Origin: Amycolatopsis decaplanina DSM 44594
GTDB taxonomy: Bacteria > Actinomycetota > Actinomycetes > Mycobacteriales > Pseudonocardiaceae
Assembly: GCF_000342005.1 (NCBI RefSeq)
Contig: NZ_AOHO01000026.1
Span: forward strand, 319,262-383,261
Reading direction: 5' to 3'
DNA length: 64,000 bases
Position 1 is the stretch's first letter. Each line of letters begins with the position of its first letter. Of the stretch, positions 58,905 through 64,000 are shown one piece after another. A program made the translations under genes and the position numbers. The notes beneath the pieces are model-generated. The model searched no databases, had not been told where the DNA came from, and saw only the letters and a list, made by a program, of their open reading frames with translations.

Positions 58905-60037
58905 GAACCGTCGCCGTCGTCGGCACCTCGCTGGCGGGACTCCGTTCGGCGCAGGAGTTGCGCGGACGGGGTTTCGACGGACGGCTGGTGATGATCGGCG
59001 CCGAACCGCCGTACGACCGGCCGCCGTTGTCGAAGGATTTCTTGCTGGGCAGGGTTTCCGTCGATGACATCGCGCTCGCCGGGCAGGACGACCTCGACGC
59101 GCTGGCCGCCGAATGGCACCTCGGCGCCCGCGCCGAGAAGCTCGGCCGCGAAGGTGTGACGCTCGGCGACGGCACCACGATCGCCGCCGACGGCTACGTC
59201 ATCGCGACCGGTGCGGTGGCCAGAAACCTCGGCGCGGCAAGGAATCTGGACGGCGTTCACACCCTGCGGACGCTCGATGACGCTGTCGCGCTGAAACGCG
59301 ATCTCGCGGCGGCGCCTTCCTCGGTCGTCGTCATCGGCGCGGGGTTCATCGGCGCGGAGGTCGCGTCCGCGTGCCGTCTGCTCGGCCACGAAGTGACCGT
59401 GATCGAGGCGATGCCCGTGCCGCTCGCCCCCGTCCTCGGCGCGCGGATGGGCGCGGTGTGCGGGGAACTGCACACCGAAAACGACGTCCGGTTGATCACC
59501 GGCGTTCCCGTCGCCGGGTTCACCGGGACCGGCCGCGTCACCGGTGTGCGGCTCGGTGACGGCCGGGAGATCCGCGCCGATCTCGTCGTCGCCGGAGTGG
59601 GGACGCGGCCGGCCACCGAATGGCTGACCGGCTCCGGACTCGCCGTCGACGACGGCGTACTGGTCGATTCCGGCTGTGTCACAGCGAATCCCCGGGTGGT
59701 CGCGGTGGGTGACGTCGCGCGGTATCGCTGTCCGCTGCGCGGCAGGCGGGTCCGCGCCGAGCACTGGACGGCGGCCGGGGAACAGCCGGGCGTCGCGGTC
59801 GCGAACCTGCTCGCCGGCTCGACCGTCACGCGTTTCGCACGACACGGTTACTTTTGGTCCGATCAGTACGGACGGCGGCTCCAGTTCGCCGGAGTGGCCA
59901 CGGAAGACGTGCGGATCACCGAAGGTGACGTCGCTGCGAAGCGCTTCGTCGCGACCTATCACCGCGACGATGTCCTGACCGGTGTCTTCGCGATCGACTC
60001 CCCGAGACCGTTCACCAGGCTCCGGCGGGCTCTCTAA
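58901..60037 (+). CDS. FAD-dependent ferredoxin reductase
   Basis: A 378-residue NAD(P)H-ferredoxin reductase of the bacterial dioxygenase (BphA4-like) class. FAD binding: VAVVGTSLAGLRSAQELRG near the N-terminus; PPYDRPPLSKDFL is the class motif. The NAD motif is VVIGAGFIGAEVASACR, and a second FAD contact is VVAVGDVARY. TTG 58901 overlaps the ferredoxin stop. With the ferredoxin it forms the electron supply for the betaine oxygenase. The gene is complete; a 111-base gap separates it from mtrA. Confidence 0.9.
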   Translation: MRTVAVVGTSLAGLRSAQELRGRGFDGRLVMIGAEPPYDRPPLSKDFLLGRVSVDDIALAGQDDLDALAAEWHLGARAEKLGREGVTLGDGTTIAADGYVIATGAVARNLGAARNLDGVHTLRTLDDAVALKRDLAAAPSSVVVIGAGFIGAEVASACRLLGHEVTVIEAMPVPLAPVLGARMGAVCGELHTENDVRLITGVPVAGFTGTGRVTGVRLGDGREIRADLVVAGVGTRPATEWLTGSGLAVDDGVLVDSGCVTANPRVVAVGDVARYRCPLRGRRVRAEHWTAAGEQPGVAVANLLAGSTVTRFARHGYFWSDQYGRRLQFAGVATEDVRITEGDVAAKRFVATYHRDDVLTGVFAIDSPRPFTRLRRAL

Positions 60038-60148
60038 GGCCCGAAGACCCTACTCGGATGGAGCAATTTGCCCGAATCGATGATCTTTCTGGTGGTCACA
60101 TCGCCGGGTCGCGCGTCCGCGCGGGGAAACTAGTGCGAACATAGGTTT

Positions 60149-60826
60149 ATGAAGGCACGTGTTCTGGTCGTCGACGACGACCCTGCTCTCGCGGAGATGC
60201 TCACCATCGTGCTGCGTGGGGAGGGGTTCGACACAGCCGTCGTGGCCGACGGCTCACGAGCGCTGCCCGCGCTGCGTGAGCTGAAACCGGACCTGGTCCT
60301 CCTCGACCTCATGCTGCCCGGGATGAACGGCATCGACGTCTGCAAGGCGATCCGGGCCGAGTCCGGCGTGCCGATCGTGATGCTCACCGCCAAGAGCGAC
60401 ACCGTGGACATCGTCCTCGGGCTCGAGTCGGGGGCCGACGACTACGTGGTCAAACCCTTCAAACCGAAGGAACTCGTGGCCCGCGTCCGCGCGAGGATGC
60501 GCCGCACCGAGGCCGAGCCCGCCGAGTCGCTGACGATCGGCGACCTCGCGATCGACGTCCCCGGCCACGAGGTGACACGGGAGGGCAAGGCCATCCCGCT
60601 GACCCCGCTCGAGTTCGACCTCCTGGTCGCGCTCGCCCGCAAGCCGCGTCAGGTGTTCACCCGGGAGGTGCTCCTCGAGCAGGTGTGGGGATATCGCCAC
60701 GCCGCCGACACCCGCCTGGTGAACGTGCACGTCCAGCGGCTGCGTTCGAAGGTGGAGAGGGACCCGGAACACCCCGAGGTGGTGTTGACCGTTCGCGGCG
60801 TCGGGTACAAGGCCGGCCCGCCGTGA
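60149..60826 (+). CDS. mtrA: Response regulator MtrA
   Basis: A 225-residue OmpR-family regulator. Phospho-acceptor Asp53 is in VLLDLMLPGM, the acidic pair is VVDDDPALAE and Lys101 is in VVKPF. The C-terminal domain ends VLTVRGVGYKAGPP. High identity to MtrA and the mtrA-mtrB-lpqB order are decisive. MtrA coordinates cell division, cell-wall hydrolases and development, and is essential in M. tuberculosis. It starts at ATG 60149. In mycobacteria tmk lies directly upstream; here the betaine cluster does. Confidence 0.94.
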   Translation: MKARVLVVDDDPALAEMLTIVLRGEGFDTAVVADGSRALPALRELKPDLVLLDLMLPGMNGIDVCKAIRAESGVPIVMLTAKSDTVDIVLGLESGADDYVVKPFKPKELVARVRARMRRTEAEPAESLTIGDLAIDVPGHEVTREGKAIPLTPLEFDLLVALARKPRQVFTREVLLEQVWGYRHAADTRLVNVHVQRLRSKVERDPEHPEVVLTVRGVGYKAGPP

Positions 60827-60833
60827 TCACGCC

Positions 60834-62549
60834 ATGAGCGGACGCTTGCGAAGGCTTGCCCAGACCACGATGCGCCACTTCCGGCGCATCGTGGTTTTCG
60901 TGCGCCGCAAGATCGTCTCGTTCAACGAACTGTGGCGGCATTCGCTGCAGTTCCGGGTCACGGTTTCCACACTGGCGCTGTCGTCGGCCGTGGTGTTCGT
61001 GCTGGGCATGGTGCTGCAGAACCAGATCACCGAACGGCTGCTGGAGACCAAACAGAACGCGGCGATCGCGCAGACGAGGGCGGTCGTCGAGACCGCGGCC
61101 AGTGAACTGGTCGGCGTCGGCACCGAAGGCTCGGAAGCACTGACCGCGCGGATGAACAACGCGCTGAAGAAGATCTCCAGCACGACGACTTCGCAGGACG
61201 GCGCCGTATCGGCCGCCGGCACCTTCGAACCGGTGCTGGCGGCGGGCGGCCGCGACCAGTCGAGCAGGCCGGTGGCCGCCGGCCCCTACGACAAGGTGCC
61301 GGTGCGGCTGCGCCAGTTCGTGGAGACCGAGCAGGTCAGCCACCTGATCCACACGGTCACCGAAGCCGACGGCGGCAAGACGACGTATCTGATCGTCGGC
61401 GCGCCGGTGAGCACGATGATCAACCCGCTCCAGCTCTACCTGCTGTACCCGCTCACCAGTGAGCAGAACACCGTCTCGACCGTGCAGAACACGCTGCTCG
61501 TCGGCGGTCTCGTCCTGTTGCTCCTGCTGGCCGGGATCACGAACCTGGTCACCAGGCAGGTGGTCCGGCCGGTCCGGCAGGCCGCCGCGGCGGCCGAGCA
61601 GTTCGCGGGCGGGGACCTCGACCAGCGCCTCGCCGTGCTCGGTGAGGACGATCTGGCCAAACTCGCCGTGTCCTACAACGAGATGGCCGCGAGCATCCAA
61701 CGGCAGATCCGCCAGCTGGAGGAATTCGGCGGGTTGCAGCGCCGGTTCACCTCCGACGTCTCGCACGAACTGCGCACCCCGCTGACCACCGTCCGGATGG
61801 CCGCCGACGTGCTGCACGCGTCGCGCGAACAGTTCCCGGCCGGGCTCGCCCGCTCCACCGAACTGCTGGTCGACGAACTCGACCGGTTCGAGGCCCTGCT
61901 CGGCGACCTGCTGGAGATCAGCAGGCTGGACGCGGGCGTCGAAGAGCTCTCGGCCGAGCTGATCGACGTCCGGCCGATCGCGACCAGGGCCGTCGAACAG
62001 GTCCGGGTGATCGCGGGCAACGCGGGCAGTTCGGTCGAGCTGGTCCTGCCGGAAGAGGAGGCGCACGCCGAGGTCGACGCGCGCCGCGTCGAGCGGATCC
62101 TGCGCAACCTGCTGGCCAACGCGGTGGACCACAGCGAAGGGAACCCGGTGGTGCTGACGCTCGCGGCCAACGAGACCGCGGTCGCCATCACCGTGCGGGA
62201 CCACGGTGTCGGGCTCCGGCCGGGCGAGGCGGAACTGGTGTTCAACCGGTTCTGGCGCGCCGACCCGTCCCGTAACCGCCGGACCGGTGGCACCGGACTC
62301 GGCCTCGCGATCAGCCAGGAGGACGCCCGGTTGCACGGCGGCGTGCTGGACGCGTGGGGCGAGACCGGCCACGGCGCCTGTTTCCGGCTCGTGCTGCCGC
62401 GGCGGCAGGACACACCGATGGGGGAGAGCCCGCTGGTCCTGCCACCGCCCGATCACAAGGCGACCGATGCGCACGGGTCGTCCGGACTGCTCGAAGTCCG
62501 GCCCGCGCCCGACGCGATCCTCGCCGAGCCCGAGGAGGTCGGCCGGTGA
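60834..62549 (+). CDS. mtrB: Sensor histidine kinase MtrB
   Basis: A 571-residue membrane kinase. After a basic cytoplasmic N-terminus come helix 1 (about 48-68) and helix 2 (about 217-240) around a 150-residue extracytoplasmic domain. HAMP follows, then SDVSHELRTPLTTVRM with His311, NLLANAVDHSEG (N box), RDHGVGL (G1) and GGTGLGLAIS (G2). A 70-residue C-terminal tail follows the kinase domain. It lies 7 bases after mtrA and overlaps lpqB (GTGA). MtrB is tied to the division septum in mycobacteria. Confidence 0.93.
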   Translation: MSGRLRRLAQTTMRHFRRIVVFVRRKIVSFNELWRHSLQFRVTVSTLALSSAVVFVLGMVLQNQITERLLETKQNAAIAQTRAVVETAASELVGVGTEGSEALTARMNNALKKISSTTTSQDGAVSAAGTFEPVLAAGGRDQSSRPVAAGPYDKVPVRLRQFVETEQVSHLIHTVTEADGGKTTYLIVGAPVSTMINPLQLYLLYPLTSEQNTVSTVQNTLLVGGLVLLLLLAGITNLVTRQVVRPVRQAAAAAEQFAGGDLDQRLAVLGEDDLAKLAVSYNEMAASIQRQIRQLEEFGGLQRRFTSDVSHELRTPLTTVRMAADVLHASREQFPAGLARSTELLVDELDRFEALLGDLLEISRLDAGVEELSAELIDVRPIATRAVEQVRVIAGNAGSSVELVLPEEEAHAEVDARRVERILRNLLANAVDHSEGNPVVLTLAANETAVAITVRDHGVGLRPGEAELVFNRFWRADPSRNRRTGGTGLGLAISQEDARLHGGVLDAWGETGHGACFRLVLPRRQDTPMGESPLVLPPPDHKATDAHGSSGLLEVRPAPDAILAEPEEVGR

Positions 62550-64000
62550 AACGGCTGCTGCCCTTGCTCGCGGTGTTCCTGCTGCTCGCGGGCTGCGCGA
62601 ACATCCCGCTCGAATCCCAGCCCATGGTCGTCGCCGGGGACAAACCCGGGCAGGTGCCGGCGGACGTCGCCGAGCCGGCGGCCGGAATCGACCCGCTGAC
62701 CGTCACCCGCCAGTTCATCCGCAACTCCGCGGCGCCGGGCACGGCGAACGCCGACGCGCGGGTGTACCTCGACGAAGAAGCCCGGCGCAACTGGAAGCCG
62801 TCGCCGGGGCTGACGATCATCGACGACACCTTCGGCACCGTTTACGACACCGCGTCGCCGTCGGGGAACCCGGACGAGCAGGTGGTGAACGTCCGCGGGT
62901 TCAAACTCGGCAACCTGAGCGCCGACAGCGCGTTCATCCCGGTGAAGGCCGAGTACTCGCAGCAGTTCAAGCTGCGGAAGCAGCCGAACGGCCAGTGGCG
63001 GATCGTGGACCCGCCGCAGGAACTCGCCGTCACCGACGAGGACTTCGCGACCAACTACTTCCGGGTGCCGATCAGCTTCTACTCGCCCGACTCCGGCGCC
63101 TTCGTCCCCGACCTCCGGTACGTCGCGGCGAAACCGCAGGCCGGGTTGCCCGGCCGGGTGATGGACCTGGTGCTGCAGGGGCCGTCGGAAGGACTGAAGG
63201 GCGCGGTCAAGGACCTGCTCGGCGATCAGGTCACCACCGAGACCAACGTCCGCAGCACGGACGACGGGACACTGGACATCAATCTGACCGGGGTCGGCGG
63301 GGCCAGCCCCGCGGACCGGAGCCTGATCGCCGCGCAGATCGTCCTCTCACTGCAGACGGTGACGCTGAGCCGGATCCGGCTGCTGGCCGACGGCACCGCG
63401 CTGGTGCCGGAACACGAATACTGGCGCTCCAGCGAACTGCCCAACTACAACGTGGACATCGCGCCCAACTCGGAGCTGCTGGGACTGATGACCGTGAACG
63501 GACGGGTCCGGTCGCTCGGTGACGGGGCTCCGGTCGGCGGGCCCGCGGGCAACGGCGGGTACAAGGTCGTCAGCGCCGCGCAGTCCGTCGACGGCAAACG
63601 GCTCGCGGTGGTCGAAGAACGCGACGGCAGGCAGTGGCTCCGGGCCGGCGACCTGGGGCGCGACCTCGGTTCGGTGGACCTGTTCGGCGGCAGCCTGAGC
63701 CGCCCCACCTGGCGGCCGGTCGCCCGCGGGGGCGGCGTCTCCGGCGAGGTCTGGACGGTGGTCGACCACAACACCGTCGCCAGGGTCACCCTGGCCGCGG
63801 ACGGCCGCTGGGTGAAGGCCGGTGTCGACGCGACCATGCTCACCGGACTCGGCCAGATCACCGAACTGCGGCTTTCGCGCGACGGTGCACGGCTGGCCGC
63901 GGTGGTCAACGGGCAGCTGGTGGTCGCCTCGATCGTGCGGACGGCGGACTCGGTGGCGCTGCGGGCGCCGCGGAAACTGCAGGAACGCGACCTCAAGGAC
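62546..64000 (+). CDS. lpqB: Lipoprotein LpqB, accessory factor of MtrAB (3' part beyond window)
   Basis: The first 485 residues of a lipoprotein. GTG 62546 overlaps the mtrB stop. The signal reads VKRLLPLLAVFLLLAGCANI, with lipobox LLAGC. A GerMN-type domain (residues about 200-310, after YFRVPISFYSPD) and the start of a beta-propeller-like region follow. LpqB associates with MtrB and influences MtrA phosphorylation in mycobacteria. The frame is open at the window edge, so the C-terminal propeller is not fully seen. Gene order and the lipobox make the identification firm. Confidence 0.92.
   Translation, partial: MKRLLPLLAVFLLLAGCANIPLESQPMVVAGDKPGQVPADVAEPAAGIDPLTVTRQFIRNSAAPGTANADARVYLDEEARRNWKPSPGLTIIDDTFGTVYDTASPSGNPDEQVVNVRGFKLGNLSADSAFIPVKAEYSQQFKLRKQPNGQWRIVDPPQELAVTDEDFATNYFRVPISFYSPDSGAFVPDLRYVAAKPQAGLPGRVMDLVLQGPSEGLKGAVKDLLGDQVTTETNVRSTDDGTLDINLTGVGGASPADRSLIAAQIVLSLQTVTLSRIRLLADGTALVPEHEYWRSSELPNYNVDIAPNSELLGLMTVNGRVRSLGDGAPVGGPAGNGGYKVVSAAQSVDGKRLAVVEERDGRQWLRAGDLGRDLGSVDLFGGSLSRPTWRPVARGGGVSGEVWTVVDHNTVARVTLAADGRWVKAGVDATMLTGLGQITELRLSRDGARLAAVVNGQLVVASIVRTADSVALRAPRKLQERDLKD

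Noticed and set aside
1..64000. tRNA, rRNA, CRISPR or prophage elements
   Set aside because: No tRNA T-loop pattern with a foldable cloverleaf, no rRNA segment, no spaced direct repeats and no phage or integrase protein was seen.

Overview
The window is high-GC actinobacterial chromosome. Markers of the group are a WhiB regulator, the mycothiol gene mshB, the MtrA-MtrB-LpqB signalling operon, an LpqW-like lipoprotein, a SARP/AfsR regulator, frequent GTG/TTG starts and an IdeR-type iron box. Gene order and the style of the dispersed palindromes suggest Pseudonocardiaceae, probably Amycolatopsis or a close relative. That assignment is inference from content and layout, not from a database match.

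Layout. 1-3.3 kb: a secreted M28 peptidase (cut by the window edge), a DUF2716-type protein, a ribbon-helix-helix/Doc toxin-antitoxin pair with its operator, an HxlR regulator and two tiny membrane proteins. 3.3-7.6 kb: pterin dehydratase and a thiamine-type ABC importer (thiBPQ). 7.7-13.2 kb: an ABC-2 exporter with a LolA-like lipid/lipoprotein-binding protein, divergent from a two-component system, then a NUDIX hydrolase. 13.2-14.4 kb: trpS with a complete Trp-codon attenuator. 14.5-17.2 kb: a YciI protein, an iron-box Cys/Lys-rich mini-protein and typA. 17.7-25.6 kb: an lpqW-like lipoprotein followed by a peptide ABC importer (SBP, two permeases of which the second is frameshifted, and a double ATPase). 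25.8-28.6 kb: mshB, two small proteins and a site-2 protease. 28.7-37.7 kb: whiB2, a 1101-residue membrane glycosyltransferase and the mannose-activation block (metallopeptidase, DUF3499, pmm, Trm112, SIS-like protein, manA). 37.8-49.1 kb: SARP regulator, CDF transporter, APC permease, a sortase-anchored protein, a large membrane hydrolase-like protein and ahcY. 49.3-52.7 kb: an HTH regulator, a C70-like cysteine protease pair and tmk. 52.7-60.0 kb: a putative glycine betaine to glycine demethylation cluster with an IclR regulator and its own Rieske electron chain. 60.1-64 kb: mtrA, mtrB, lpqB (cut by the window edge).

Much of the right half (whiB2, Rv3259/Rv3258c/pmmA/Rv3256c/manA homologues, APC permease, ahcY, tmk, mtrA-mtrB-lpqB) follows the order of the Mycobacterium tuberculosis Rv3244c-Rv3260c block, and typA-lpqW...mshB-Rv1171 follows Rv1165-Rv1171. 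Against that background the betaine cluster stands out as an insertion between tmk and mtrA.

The most unusual sequence features are two families of long, near-perfect intergenic palindromes, one of which supplies the stop codons of thiQ and tmk and gives both proteins the same C-terminus; a textbook Trp attenuator on a tRNA synthetase gene; a one-base frameshift in a peptide permease; and the inserted betaine-catabolism island. No tRNA, rRNA, CRISPR array, transposase or phage gene was seen.
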